The position numbers were made by a program, and so were the translations under genes. Under the pieces are notes generated by a model that saw only the letters and a program-made list of their open reading frames with translations, ran no database searches and was not told the DNA's origin. 64,000 bases of DNA. It comes from Ancylobacter sp. Lp-2 (GTDB lineage Bacteria > Pseudomonadota > Alphaproteobacteria > Rhizobiales > Xanthobacteraceae). Positions 35,480 to 44,540 of this stretch are shown here, one piece after another (the stretch's first letter is position 1; each line of letters starts with the position of its first letter). The stretch lies in assembly GCF_020523795.1 (NCBI RefSeq), contig NZ_JAJALI010000003.1, forward strand, positions 1 through 64,000, given 5' to 3'.

Positions 35480-35490
35480 ATCTAGTAGAT
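35480..35490. promoter_or_regulatory. AT-rich island with ATCTA-G-TAGAT dyad before ssuE
   Basis: An 11-base palindrome with 5-bp arms inside an AT-rich stretch (35461-35510) that interrupts otherwise GC-rich DNA. It lies 61 bases before the flavin reductase gene. The wider TATATCT...AGATATA repeat surrounds it. It resembles the dyads before other sulfur operons in the window. Confidence 0.38.
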
Positions 35491-35550
35491 ATATATATGA
35501 AATCATGCGAAGGATTATGACGCGAACCGGTTGGCCCGCGCCCTGACAGA

Positions 35551-36141
35551 ATGGAGGCCCATGTGAGCAGATTGAAGATCGTCGGCCTGAGCGGAGGGCT
35601 CTCCGCGCCGTCGCGCACGCTGTCGCTCGTCGAACTCGTCGTGGAGCGCATCGCGAACGCCGCTTCGGCCGCCGGGCTCTCCAACGAGACCAACGTGATC
35701 GACATTGCGGCGCTGGAGGATATCGGCCATCTGCGCGCCCGCCCCGGCAGCCCGGACGTCGAGGCGGCACTGCTCGCGGTGGAAGGGGCGGATTTCCTCA
35801 TCGCCGGCTCCCCGGTCTACAAGGGATCCTATTCCGGCCTGTTCAAGCACTTCGTCGATTTCCTCGACTATCGCGGCCTCATCGGCCTGCCGGTGGCGCT
35901 GCTGGCGACCGGCGGCAGCGACCGGCACGCATTGGCGATCGAGCACCAGTTGCGGCCGCTCTTCGCCTTCTTCCAGGCCCAGCCGCTCGGCACCGGCATC
36001 TTCTTCACCGAGCGTGACTTTGCCGATGGCGTCGTCGCGGCGGGGGCGTCGGAACAGCGCCTGGATCAGCTCGTTTCCGAAGCCGTGCACGCTCTCGCGG
36101 CACGCGGCCGCCAGCAGATCTCCACGGCAACGGCGGCCTGA
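35551..36141 (+). CDS. ssuE: NAD(P)H-dependent FMN reductase (MsuE/SsuE family)
   Basis: A 196-residue flavodoxin-fold reductase. The FMN phosphate loop is LSGGLSAPSRTLSLVE near residue 15, and SPVYKGSYSGLFKHFVDFLD near residue 88 is the signature of the SsuE/MsuE group. It supplies free reduced FMN to two-component monooxygenases. It is the only clear reductase of this kind in the window and may serve the six luciferase-like enzymes and the two SfnB-like proteins. ATG 35551 is used; GTG 35563 is possible. The next gene starts one base after its stop. Confidence 0.9.
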   Translation: MEAHVSRLKIVGLSGGLSAPSRTLSLVELVVERIANAASAAGLSNETNVIDIAALEDIGHLRARPGSPDVEAALLAVEGADFLIAGSPVYKGSYSGLFKHFVDFLDYRGLIGLPVALLATGGSDRHALAIEHQLRPLFAFFQAQPLGTGIFFTERDFADGVVAAGASEQRLDQLVSEAVHALAARGRQQISTATAA

Positions 36142-36142
36142 G

Positions 36143-36994
36143 ATGGCCCTGGCCGAACCCCATGCCGAGTCCGATGCCGGCGTTGTCGAAACGCGGAAGG
36201 CGAGGCCCCTCGCTTTGCCTGTGGCGGCGGTCGAGGCGCGCCTTGCCGGCTGGGTTCTGCCCGTGCTTCTGCTCGCCTTGTGGGAATATCTCTCCCGCAT
36301 CGGCGTGATCGCGCCGAATGTGCTTCCGGCCCCCTCGGCGATCGCGCAGGCCGGCTGGGTGGCGCTGAAATCCGGTGAGCTTCTGCGGAATATGGGGGTG
36401 AGCACGCTGCGCGCCCTCGCCGGCCTTGTCGTGGGCGGCGTCATCGGCCTCGCCTTCGGCATCGCCAACGGCCTGTCCGGCCTGTCGCGCCGCTACACCG
36501 ACACGACGCTGCAGATGATCCGCAACGTGCCGCACCTGGCGCTGATCCCGCTGGTGATCCTGTGGTTCGGCATCGACGAGGAGGCCAAGCTCTTCCTCGT
36601 GGCGCTCGGCGTGTTCTTCCCGATCTACATCAACACGCTGCACGGTGTGCTCACCGTCGATCCGCAACTGGTCGAGATGGGGCGGGCCTACGGGATGTCG
36701 CCCCTCACCCTGTTCCGGCGGGTGATCCTGCCCGGCGCGCTGCCGTCGATCTTCGTCGGGCTGCGCTTTGCGCTCGGCATCATGTGGCTGACGCTGATCG
36801 TCGCCGAGACCATCGCCGCCGATGCCGGCCTCGGCTACATGGCGATGCAGGCCCGTGAATTCCTGCTGGTCGACGTAGTGGTGCTGGCGATCCTCATCTA
36901 CGCGCTGCTCGGCAAGCTCGCCGACGTGCTGACGCGCTGGCTCGAACGGCTTTGCCTGCAATGGCATCCCGCTTTCCAGACGCCGCGGGAGTGA
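36143..36994 (+). CDS. ssuC: SsuC-like ABC permease (system 2)
   Basis: A 283-residue permease with six membrane segments from residue 33. [40 protein letters not shown] and the coupling loop [18 protein letters not shown] identify it as the sulfonate importer permease. ATG 36143 begins one base after the ssuE stop. Its partners are the ATPase and binding protein just downstream. Confidence 0.93.
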   Translation: MALAEPHAESDAGVVETRKARPLALPVAAVEARLAGWVLPVLLLALWEYLSRIGVIAPNVLPAPSAIAQAGWVALKSGELLRNMGVSTLRALAGLVVGGVIGLAFGIANGLSGLSRRYTDTTLQMIRNVPHLALIPLVILWFGIDEEAKLFLVALGVFFPIYINTLHGVLTVDPQLVEMGRAYGMSPLTLFRRVILPGALPSIFVGLRFALGIMWLTLIVAETIAADAGLGYMAMQAREFLLVDVVVLAILIYALLGKLADVLTRWLERLCLQWHPAFQTPRE

Positions 36995-36999
36995 GCCCG

Positions 37000-37767
37000 A
37001 TGACCATCGCTCCCGCTCCCAGCAGCTTCAAGCTCCCCGATACGCCGCGCGGCCTCGGCCTGCGGCTGGAGCGGGTCGGACGCAGCTTCGGCACCAAGCG
37101 GGTCCTGGAGCAGATCGACCTTGCCATCCCCGCCGGGCAGTTCGTTGCCGTCGTCGGCAAGAGCGGATGCGGCAAGTCCACCTTGCTGCGCCTGATCGCC
37201 GGACTTGACCGGCCGAGCGCCGGCCGCCTGCTGTTCGACGGACCGCAGGAAGGCGCGGCAACGCGCATCATGTTCCAGGAGCCGCGTCTGCTGCCTTGGG
37301 AGCGTGTGCTGGCCAATGTCGAGGTGGGGTTGCCGGCCTCCGTGAAGGGCGAGGAGCGTCACGACCGCGCTCGCGCCATCCTGGCCGAAGTCGGTCTCGC
37401 CGACCGCGCCGGGGAATGGCCCGCAGTACTGTCCGGCGGCCAGAAGCAGCGCGTGGCGTTGGCGCGCGCGCTCGCCTCCGGCCCACGACTTCTCGCCTTC
37501 GACGAGCCGCTCGGCGCGCTCGACGCCCTCACCCGCATCGAGATGCAAACCCTCCTCGAGCGCCTCTGGCGGGAGCAGGGCTTCACCGCGCTCCTCGTCA
37601 CCCATGACGTCGCGGAGGCGCTCGCCTTGGCCGACAGGATCGTGCTGATCGACCGGGGCCGGATCGCGCTCGATCTCGATATCGACCTGCCGCGCCCGCG
37701 CCGACGCGGCTCGGCCGAGCTCGCCGCCCTCGAAGGGCGTATACTCGACACGCTGTTTTCATCCTGA
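37000..37767 (+). CDS. ssuB: SsuB-like ABC ATP-binding protein (system 2)
   Basis: A 255-residue ATPase with Walker [10 protein letters not shown] near residue 53, Q-loop [16 protein letters not shown], signature [15 protein letters not shown], Walker [13 protein letters not shown] and H-loop VTHDVAEA. The sequence closely follows E. coli SsuB. ATG 37000 is chosen, since it follows the ssuC stop by 5 bases; an in-frame ATG at 36952 would lie inside ssuC. Confidence 0.92.
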   Translation: MTIAPAPSSFKLPDTPRGLGLRLERVGRSFGTKRVLEQIDLAIPAGQFVAVVGKSGCGKSTLLRLIAGLDRPSAGRLLFDGPQEGAATRIMFQEPRLLPWERVLANVEVGLPASVKGEERHDRARAILAEVGLADRAGEWPAVLSGGQKQRVALARALASGPRLLAFDEPLGALDALTRIEMQTLLERLWREQGFTALLVTHDVAEALALADRIVLIDRGRIALDLDIDLPRPRRRGSAELAALEGRILDTLFSS

Positions 37768-37796
37768 CGTCCGAACGCCAACACCGAGAGACACAG

Positions 37797-38759
37797 ATGA
37801 CCGCCGCCCTCACCCGCCGCACCGTTCTCGCCGGCACCGCCGGCCTTGCCGCCGTGCTCGCGGCGTCCGGACGACACTCCGCATTCGCCGCCGGGACGGA
37901 AGTTCGCGTCGGCTTCCAGAAATACGGCACGTTGGTGCTGCTGAAGGGCCGCGGCATCCTCGAGAAGAAGCTGGAACCGCTCGGCGTCTCGGTGAAATGG
38001 GCGGAATTTGCCGCCGGCCCGCAGATGCTCGAGGCGCTGAACGCCGGCGCCATCGACATCGCCCAGACCGGCGAAGCCCCGCCGATCTTCGCGCAGGCCG
38101 CCAGCGAGAATCTCGCCTATATCGCCAACGAGCCTCCGGCACCGAAGGGCGAGGCGATCCTCGTGCCGCATGACAGCCCGATCCAGTCGGTGAAGGACCT
38201 CAAGGGCAAGACGGTCGGGCTCAACAAGGGCTCGAACGTGCACTTCCTGCTGGTGAAGGCGCTGGAGAAGAACGGCCTCGCCTATTCGGACATCACCGTG
38301 AAGTTCCTGCCGCCGGCCGACGCCCGCGCCGCCTTCGAGAAGGGCGCCATCGATGCCTGGGCGATCTGGGACCCGTTCCAGGCGGCGGCCGAGGTCGCGA
38401 TCAAGGCGCGTACCCTGACCACCGCGGAAGGGATCGTGCCGAATTACCAGTTCTATCTCGGCGCGCGCAAATTTGCCGAGGCCAATCCCAAGGTGATCGG
38501 CCAGCTCATCGAAGCGATCCGCGAAACCGATGACTGGATCCAGAAGGATCCCGGAGCGGCCGTCGCCGAGCTCGCACCCTCTACCGGGATACCGGCGCCG
38601 GTGCTGGCCGTCGCGGTCGCCCGGCAGAGCTTCGGCGTCGCCCCGCTCACCGACAAGGTGATCGCCGACCAGCAGGCCGTCGCCGACACCTTCTTCGCCC
38701 TCGGTCTGCTGCCGAAGAAGATCGTCATCGCCGACGCGGTGCTTCGCAACGGGCTGTAG
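37797..38759 (+). CDS. ssuA: Aliphatic sulfonate-binding protein SsuA (system 2)
   Basis: A 320-residue periplasmic protein. A signal with RRTVLAGTAG ends near residue 31 (SAFAA). The mature part shows VRVGFQKYGTLVLLKGRG, WAEFAAGPQMLEALNAGAID and TGEAPPIFAQA, the ligand-binding pattern of SsuA. AFEKGAIDAWAIWDPFQAAA is also characteristic. It completes an ssuECBA set without an ssuD monooxygenase in the same unit. The closest SsuD-like gene is at 57268. Confidence 0.94.
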   Translation: MTAALTRRTVLAGTAGLAAVLAASGRHSAFAAGTEVRVGFQKYGTLVLLKGRGILEKKLEPLGVSVKWAEFAAGPQMLEALNAGAIDIAQTGEAPPIFAQAASENLAYIANEPPAPKGEAILVPHDSPIQSVKDLKGKTVGLNKGSNVHFLLVKALEKNGLAYSDITVKFLPPADARAAFEKGAIDAWAIWDPFQAAAEVAIKARTLTTAEGIVPNYQFYLGARKFAEANPKVIGQLIEAIRETDDWIQKDPGAAVAELAPSTGIPAPVLAVAVARQSFGVAPLTDKVIADQQAVADTFFALGLLPKKIVIADAVLRNGL

Positions 38760-39290
38760 TACCGGGCGGCCCAGCTCGACATTTCTGCCGCCGCCGAGAG
38801 GCCAACGACCAGCGCCGCCTCGGCGGCCACGGTCGACGTGCCGCCGCGCCGCTTCCGAAGCGCCGACATCACCGGCATACGAGACGCGGCAGGCTGGATC
38901 CGTGCTGATCCTCGAAGGGCTCCGGTGAGGAGAACCCGCCCCGCTGACCGATGAAGACGGGCGCGCGCTCCGCCGTCGCGGAACGCCGGCCTCGCGATCC
39001 GGAAGCAGCCGAGCAGCAGCGAGCGGGCGGGCGGCCTTGCCGCCCCTTCGACCCAGCGGCGCGCGCGACGCATCCTTCCACAGGTCCGACCGGCCGCCGA
39101 CGCCTCGAAGCGGCGCGCGCGGGAGCGCCGTGTCAGCAGGATGAGAGAGGCGGCACGTCGCCCGCATCGGCTCATCCGCAACAGGAACGCCCGCAACCGG
39201 CGCACCGACACCGCGTCATGCACCGGCTGGCGTGCCGGCAGCCTGGCCAAGGCGATTGCGAAGGCCAGCCTGCCGGCACGAAGCCCGTGG
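38760..39290. other. Gene-free convergent stretch of about 530 bases
   Basis: No frame here resembles a protein. Open frames on both strands are GC-driven and run into the flanking genes. Near its right end lies a strong hairpin (39231-39280, listed separately). Otherwise I see nothing. Confidence 0.55.
39231..39280. terminator. Terminator-like hairpin between convergent operons
   Basis: Arms 39231-39248 (CGTGCCGGCAGCCTGGCC) and 39263-39280 pair at 17 of 18 positions around a 14-base loop. The hairpin starts 11 bases past the stop of the minus-strand monooxygenase and lies beyond the plus-strand ssuA gene, so it may end transcription from both sides. There is no T-run, so Rho dependence or a message-stabilising role is possible. 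Confidence 0.5.
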
Positions 39291-40628
39291 TCATGAGGCC
39301 GCGACGATCTTCTCCGCGTCCGCCGCCGCCCGCGCCGGAGGTTCGAGGCCGAGGCGCTCCCTCAACGTCGCCTCCTCGTAATGCGAACGGAAGATGCCCT
39401 TGCGGCGCAGCAGCGGCACCACATGATCGACGAAGATTTCGAGGCCGTCGGTCACCACGTCCGGCATGAGATTGAAGCCATCGGCCGCACCGGCCAGGAA
39501 CCAGTGCTCGATATCGTCGGCGAGCTGCTCCGGCGTGCCGACAAAAAGACGATGCCCCGTACTGCCCCCGAGAATGCGCACGAGATCGCGCACGGTCAGC
39601 CGGTCCCGGCGCGCAAGCGCGAGCGTGGCCGCCGCAAAGGTCTGCATGCCGTCGGGCGGCGGTGCGAGATCATCCGGCAGCGGCGCGTCGAGCGAGAGCC
39701 GGTCCGGATCGACCTGCAACAGCCCGGCGACGCGGGCGACCGCGTAGACCGGATCGATCAGCTCGAGCAGTTCCCGCTGCCGACGCAACGCCTCGGCCTC
39801 GGTGGAGGCGAGCGTGGTCCCGAGCCCCGGCAGGAAGACGATGGGATCCCGCCGCCCCAGCGCATGGGCGCGCGCCCGCACGTCGTCGGCGAAGGCGATG
39901 GCCTCCTCCGGCGTGTGGGCTACCGAGAAGATGGCGTCGGCATGCAGCGCCGCCAGATGACGGCCGTCCCCTGAGCCGCCGGCCTGCACGATCACCGGCC
40001 GTCCCTGCGCCGAGCCCGGCACTGAAAGCGGGCCGCGCACCCGAAAATGCCGGCCGCGATGTTCGATGGGATGCACCCGCGACACGTCGACGAAGCGTCC
40101 GCTCGCCTTGTCGCCGATGAAGGCGTCCGGTTCCCAGCTGCCCCACAGGGCCTTCACCACCTCGGTGAATTCGGCGGCGCGTTCGTAGCGGTCGGCATGC
40201 GCCGCCGCGCCGTCGAAGCCGAAATTGCGCGAGGCGCCGGAATCCGCCGTCGTCACCACGTTCCAACCCGCGCGCCCGCCGCTCACCAGGTCGAGCGAGG
40301 CGAAGCGGCGCGCCAGGTTGTAGGGATCGTTATAGCTGGTCGAGGCGGTGCCGATCAGCCCGATATGCGAGGTCGAGGCCGCGATGGCGGTCAGGATGAC
40401 CGTCGGCTCCAGCGCGTTGAAGGGCCGGTATTCCGGTCGGTCGGAGAAGCTCGGCGTGTCGGCGAGGAACACCGCGTCGAAGGTGCCGCGCTCGGCGGTG
40501 CGGGCGGCGCGGATATAGTGGCCGATGTCGAGGAAGTCCCGCGCATCGGCCGCCGGTGCGCGCCAGGCTCCGCTGTGGAAGCCCGAATTGAGGATGTTGA
40601 TGTTGAGGTGAAGCGTGCGTGCGCTCAT
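39291..40628 (-). CDS. NtaA/SnaA/DmoA-family FMNH2-dependent monooxygenase
   Basis: A 445-residue luciferase-like oxygenase. Family markers are LHLNINILNSGFHSGAWR at the start, FDAVFLADTPSF near residue 52, SLDLVSGGRAGWNVVTT near 115, GRPVIVQAGGSGDG near 205 and ADGFNLMPDVVTDGLEIFVD near 385. Relatives include NTA monooxygenase NtaA, pristinamycin SnaA, dibenzothiophene-sulfone DszA and dimethylsulfide DmoA. It uses reduced FMN and oxygen to cleave C-N or C-S bonds. It follows an SfnB/DszC-like gene by 16 bases, a pairing that recalls dszC/dszA. The product at 58518 is its closest relative in the window. Confidence 0.9.
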   Translation of the reverse strand: MSARTLHLNINILNSGFHSGAWRAPAADARDFLDIGHYIRAARTAERGTFDAVFLADTPSFSDRPEYRPFNALEPTVILTAIAASTSHIGLIGTASTSYNDPYNLARRFASLDLVSGGRAGWNVVTTADSGASRNFGFDGAAAHADRYERAAEFTEVVKALWGSWEPDAFIGDKASGRFVDVSRVHPIEHRGRHFRVRGPLSVPGSAQGRPVIVQAGGSGDGRHLAALHADAIFSVAHTPEEAIAFADDVRARAHALGRRDPIVFLPGLGTTLASTEAEALRRQRELLELIDPVYAVARVAGLLQVDPDRLSLDAPLPDDLAPPPDGMQTFAAATLALARRDRLTVRDLVRILGGSTGHRLFVGTPEQLADDIEHWFLAGAADGFNLMPDVVTDGLEIFVDHVVPLLRRKGIFRSHYEEATLRERLGLEPPARAAADAEKIVAAS

Positions 40629-40644
40629 CGCCGTGCTCCCGTTC

Positions 40645-41880
40645 TCAAAAGAAGCCCAGCGACGGCAGGCGCGTGCCGTTGATCTCATAGCCTCCGACCG
40701 CAAGCGCCTTGTAGCTGGCGGGATTGTGCGAGGCGAGCGTGCGCGCGTTGCGCCAGTGGCGGTCCAATCCGCGCTCGCGCAACGCCGCCGAGGCGCCGCC
40801 GACATCGAACAGCGCCGTGGTCGAACGCAGTGCCAGTTCGTCCACCACGATCTTGGCCTTGGCGGCGATCAGCGACGCCTCGTGCGCGCGCTCCTCGAGA
40901 TCGGTGCGTCCCTCCGCGCGCGCGATCGAAACCCGTTCGAGCGCGTCGGCCGCGGCGAGCACCGCGAGTTCGGCCGCGAAGGCGTCGCTGGAGATACGCC
41001 CGATGGCCTGCAGCAGGATCGGATCCTCGACGGTCCGCTCGCTCGGTGCGAAATAGAAATTGCGCCCGCGCCCCTTCAGCAGCGTGGCGGCATCGCGCTC
41101 GGCCGCCTTCAGGATGCCGACGATGATCGCGGTGACATAGACCTGTGCGAGCGTCGAGGTGAACGGCAGCAGATAGGGCGGATTGCCGCCATCCGGCAGC
41201 ACCTCGCGCGGCTGAACGGCGACGTTGTCGAACACCGTGGTGCCGCTGCCGGTGACGCGCTGGCCGATGCCGTCCCAATCGTCGATCCGCTCGATGCCGT
41301 CACGATCGGTCGGCACCACGATGGAGGCCCCGCCCTCCCCCGGAATGGTGGCCCGCACCAGCACGAAATCGGCGTAGAACGTTCCGGTGCTGTAATATTT
41401 GCGGCCGGTCAGCCGATACCCGTCGCCATCGGGCGTGAGCAGCGTGCTGAAGTCCGAGGCGCCGCCGGTCTGCTTGCGATCGAGCTCGGTGCTGGCGAGG
41501 CCGAAGATCGCGCCGTCCAGCACGGCGCGGCGCCATTCAGCCCCGCGCTCGTCGGGTCCGGCAACGAGGAACCTCTCCACGAACAGGAAATGATTGCGGA
41601 AGATATGCGCCACATTGGCGTCGGCCGTGGCGAGCCGGATCGCCTGCTCGATCACCCCGCGCAACCCGGCGCCGCCGCCACCCTCGTCGCGTGGAAGGCT
41701 CAGCGCGCCGAAACGCGCATTCTTCAGCTCCCGCAAGGCCTCGACGGGGTGAAGCCGGCTCCGGTCGCGCTCCACCGCACCTTCGGCGATTCGCTGGAGA
41801 ATGCCCTCGAACGGATCCGCGCCGTCACCGGTTATGGGAGCGGCAGACTTGATGGAAGCAGGGGAAACGGGACTGGTCAT
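40645..41880 (-). CDS. SfnB/DszC-like acyl-CoA-dehydrogenase-fold flavin monooxygenase
   Basis: A 411-residue protein with the acyl-CoA dehydrogenase fold. RFGALSLPRDEGGGGAGLRG near residue 55, GASDFSTLLTPDGDGYRLTG and LDRHWRNARTLASHNPASYK near the C-terminus place it with SfnB, DszC and related flavin-dependent S- or N-oxygenases. ATG 41880 is preferred over an upstream in-frame ATG at 41955, whose extra 25 residues come from the AT-rich intergenic region. With the downstream luciferase-like enzyme it could make an oxidise-then-cleave pair like DszC/DszA (inference). Confidence 0.87.
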   Translation of the reverse strand: MTSPVSPASIKSAAPITGDGADPFEGILQRIAEGAVERDRSRLHPVEALRELKNARFGALSLPRDEGGGGAGLRGVIEQAIRLATADANVAHIFRNHFLFVERFLVAGPDERGAEWRRAVLDGAIFGLASTELDRKQTGGASDFSTLLTPDGDGYRLTGRKYYSTGTFYADFVLVRATIPGEGGASIVVPTDRDGIERIDDWDGIGQRVTGSGTTVFDNVAVQPREVLPDGGNPPYLLPFTSTLAQVYVTAIIVGILKAAERDAATLLKGRGRNFYFAPSERTVEDPILLQAIGRISSDAFAAELAVLAAADALERVSIARAEGRTDLEERAHEASLIAAKAKIVVDELALRSTTALFDVGGASAALRERGLDRHWRNARTLASHNPASYKALAVGGYEINGTRLPSLGFF

Positions 41881-41921
41881 GCGATGCGATCCTCGAAGCG
41901 GCGATGTGCAGCGGACATTTT

Positions 41922-41954
41922 TATAGTCTATATAATTTATATTTTTAATTGACA
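41922..41954. promoter_or_regulatory. AT-rich divergent promoter with TATAG-T-CTATA dyad
   Basis: TATAGTCTATA (41922-41932) is a palindrome with 5-bp arms, and TTGACA lies at 41949-41954 on the plus strand. The island separates the oxygenase pair from the homocysteine methyltransferase operon. No good -10 follows TTGACA at the usual distance. The dyad is one of five related ones in the window. Confidence 0.4.
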
Positions 41955-42019
41955 ATCAAGACAAACCGGCTCCCCATACACCGGCCTCAGGCATCAGCCA
42001 GGCTGGAGTGTTTTTTCCC

Positions 42020-42961
42020 ATGACGGCGACTTTCGATTTTGACCGCCCGCTGCTGCTGGACGGCGGCACGGGCATTGAACTGCTCAAGCGACGCGTCCCG
42101 ATTCTTACCGATCTCTGGTCGGCGACCGCGCTTCTGCTGGCGCCCACCACCGTCCAGGCCGTGCATGCCGACTTCATCCGCGCCGGCGCCGATGTCGTGA
42201 CCACCAACACCTATGGCGTGGTCCGCGACCGGCTGACGGAGGGCGGGCTCGGCGAGCGCTATGCCGAACTGAACCGCCTGGCCGGCGAATTGGCCAATCG
42301 CGCCCGCGACGAGGCGGGGCGAGAGGTTGCCATCGCCGGCAGCCTGCCGCCGCTTTCGCGCAGCTATCGTCCCGAGCTAGTGCTGTCCTTCGAGGAGTTG
42401 CTGCCGCGCTACCGCGAGCAGGCCGAACTGCTGGCGCCCTATGTCGATGTCTACATCTGCGAAACGATGTCGAGCTCGGCGGAAGCGCTGGCGGCCGCCA
42501 CCGCCGCCGTGGAGATCGGCAAGCCGGTCTGGGTTGCCTTCTCGCTGCACGAGGATCATTCGGGCCGCCTGTGGAGCGGGGAGACGGTGACCGAAGCGGT
42601 GGAGGCGCTGGCGCATCTGCCGATCGCCGCCTTCCTCGCCAATTGCTGCCAGCCGGAAAGCATCGATGCCGCGCTCGGCGAATTCGGTGCGCTCGGCAAG
42701 CCGTTCGGCGCCTATGCCAACGCGTTCAAGCCGGGCCTCAACAAGCGCACCGGCTACAAGGACCGCACGCTCGATCCCGGCAACTGGGATGATTACGAGA
42801 GCCAGTCGGCACCGCTGCGCGACGATCTTCCGCCGCAGATCTTCGCCGACCATGCCCGCCACTGGCACGCCGGCGGCGCACGCATCTTCGGCGGCTGTTG
42901 CGGCGCCAGCCCGGACCACATCGCCAAGCTGCGCTGGGTCGTCGACGAGATCGCTTCCTGA
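42020..42961 (+). CDS. Homocysteine S-methyltransferase family protein
   Basis: A 313-residue zinc barrel enzyme. LLDGGTGIELLKRR is at the start, ADVVTTNTYG near residue 58, and the zinc ligands appear as ANCC (C209/C210) and GGCCG (C293, C294). The family moves a methyl group from S-methylmethionine, dimethylsulfoniopropionate-like compounds or methylated thiols to homocysteine or another thiol. It heads a dipeptide-type ABC operon and lies opposite the oxygenase pair, so the import of a methylated sulfur compound is suggested (inference). ATG 42020 is used; GTG 42008 is possible. Confidence 0.88.
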   Translation: MTATFDFDRPLLLDGGTGIELLKRRVPILTDLWSATALLLAPTTVQAVHADFIRAGADVVTTNTYGVVRDRLTEGGLGERYAELNRLAGELANRARDEAGREVAIAGSLPPLSRSYRPELVLSFEELLPRYREQAELLAPYVDVYICETMSSSAEALAAATAAVEIGKPVWVAFSLHEDHSGRLWSGETVTEAVEALAHLPIAAFLANCCQPESIDAALGEFGALGKPFGAYANAFKPGLNKRTGYKDRTLDPGNWDDYESQSAPLRDDLPPQIFADHARHWHAGGARIFGGCCGASPDHIAKLRWVVDEIAS

Positions 42962-42986
42962 CCCCCTTTCATCACGGATTTCCTCT

Positions 42987-44540
42987 ATGTCTGCTTTCGA
43001 TTTCTTCCGGCCGACGCGCCGCACGGTACTTGCGGGTGCCGCGGCGCTCGGCGGCACCCTCGCGCTCGGCACGCCGGCGGTACGCGCGGCCGGCGACACC
43101 AAGACGCTGCGCATCGCGGGCGGCGCCGCCGACGGCCCCAACTCGACCCTCGATCCGGCGCTCACCGTCGGCAGCGGCGCCAACCAGGCCCGCCTCACCC
43201 TCGTCTATGAGCGGCTGGTCACGCTCGACGAGAGCTTCTCGCCCAAGCCACAGCTCGCCGAATCCTGGTCCACCAACGACGTCGGCGACGTCTGGACCTT
43301 CAAGCTGCGCCCGAACGTGACGTTCCACGACGGCAGCCCCTTCACCGCCAAGGACGTTCTGTTCACCTTCAACCGCATTCTCGATCCGGCGCTGGGCTCG
43401 CGCGCGGTCACCGTGCTCGCAGCGATCGATCCGGCGAAGATCCGCGCCGTCGACGATCACACGGTCGAATTCACCCTGCGCCAGCCGGTGGTCGAATTCC
43501 CGCTGCAGCTCACCCATCGCATCGCCAGCATCGTCCGGCAGGGCCAGACCACCGAGCAGCTCAAGACGGCCGGCATCGGCACCGGCCCCTTCAAGGTGGA
43601 GCGCTTCGTGCCGGGCGAGGATCCCAGCATCTTCCTCCGGCATCCCGGCTACTGGCAGCCGGGCAAGCCGGGCGTCGACCGGGTGGAGGTGCGCACCATT
43701 CCCGAGGAGGCCGCCCGCATCGCCGCGCTCAGCTATGGGCAGGTCGACATCGTGCTGGAGCTGCCGCTGGTGGGGCTGCAGCGTCTCGAAAGCGATGCCA
43801 ACGTCAATGTCGACACCACTCGATCCTCGCGCTGGTTCGGCTTCGCGGCGTTTTCCGACACGCCCCCCTTCGACGATGTGCGCGTGCGTCAGGCGCTGAA
43901 GCTTGCCGCCAATCGCGAGCAGTTGCTGCGGGCCGTCACCGGCGGGCGCGGCGTGGTGGCGAACGATCTGCCGGTCGGGCCCTGGCAGAAGTTCGCCCTG
44001 CAGACCGAGCAGCGCAAATACGACATCGCGGCGGCGAAGAAGCTGCTGGCCGAGGCCGGTCATCCCAACGGCATCGACGTCGACCTTCACACCTTCCAGG
44101 GCACCGGCCTTTCGGAGCTCGCCGCCGCTTACAAGGCGCAGGCGGAACCGGCCGGCATCCGCATCAACATCGTCACCTCGCCCGCCGCCGACTTCTGGAC
44201 CAATGTGTGGCTCAAGAAGCCCTTCGTCACCACCTCGTGGGACGCCACCACGGTCGATGACGCGCTGACCCTCTCCTTCCTGTCGAATTCGAAGTGGAAC
44301 GAATCCCACTGGTACAACAAGGCCTATGACGCGCTCATCGCGGAAGCGCGCCTGACGGTGAACGAGGAGAAGCGCGCCGAGATTCTGGCGCGGGCGCAGG
44401 CCCTGCTGCGCGACGACAGCGGCACGGTCATCCCGTTCTTCGTCGACACGATCAGCGGCAGCCGCAAGGCGGTGAAGGGCTGGAAGCGCCACCCCAAGCT
44501 CGAGTCGCAGGACTTCACGGGAATCACCATTGATGGCTGA
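42987..44540 (+). CDS. Peptide-type ABC substrate-binding protein (family 5, DppA-like)
   Basis: A 517-residue periplasmic protein. A twin-arginine signal (RPTRRTVLAGAAALG) ends near residue 35. Family 5 features are LVYERLVTLDESFSPKPQLA near residue 72, TFKLRPNVTFHDGSPFTAKD near 112, and GTGPFKVERFVPGEDPSIFL. It would bind a peptide or another mid-sized solute for the DppBCDF proteins encoded next. It starts 25 bases after the methyltransferase gene, which points to a methylated or sulfur-containing ligand (inference). Confidence 0.9.
   Translation: MSAFDFFRPTRRTVLAGAAALGGTLALGTPAVRAAGDTKTLRIAGGAADGPNSTLDPALTVGSGANQARLTLVYERLVTLDESFSPKPQLAESWSTNDVGDVWTFKLRPNVTFHDGSPFTAKDVLFTFNRILDPALGSRAVTVLAAIDPAKIRAVDDHTVEFTLRQPVVEFPLQLTHRIASIVRQGQTTEQLKTAGIGTGPFKVERFVPGEDPSIFLRHPGYWQPGKPGVDRVEVRTIPEEAARIAALSYGQVDIVLELPLVGLQRLESDANVNVDTTRSSRWFGFAAFSDTPPFDDVRVRQALKLAANREQLLRAVTGGRGVVANDLPVGPWQKFALQTEQRKYDIAAAKKLLAEAGHPNGIDVDLHTFQGTGLSELAAAYKAQAEPAGIRINIVTSPAADFWTNVWLKKPFVTTSWDATTVDDALTLSFLSNSKWNESHWYNKAYDALIAEARLTVNEEKRAEILARAQALLRDDSGTVIPFFVDTISGSRKAVKGWKRHPKLESQDFTGITIDG

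Noticed and set aside
35461..35510. AT-rich island with TATATATA as an attachment site or integration scar
   Set aside because: No integrase, tRNA or flanking duplicate is present; a promoter region for ssuE explains it more simply.
38951..39469. Arg/Pro-rich open frame in the convergent gap after ssuA
   Set aside because: It runs through the terminator-like hairpin into the monooxygenase gene and shows only GC-driven composition.
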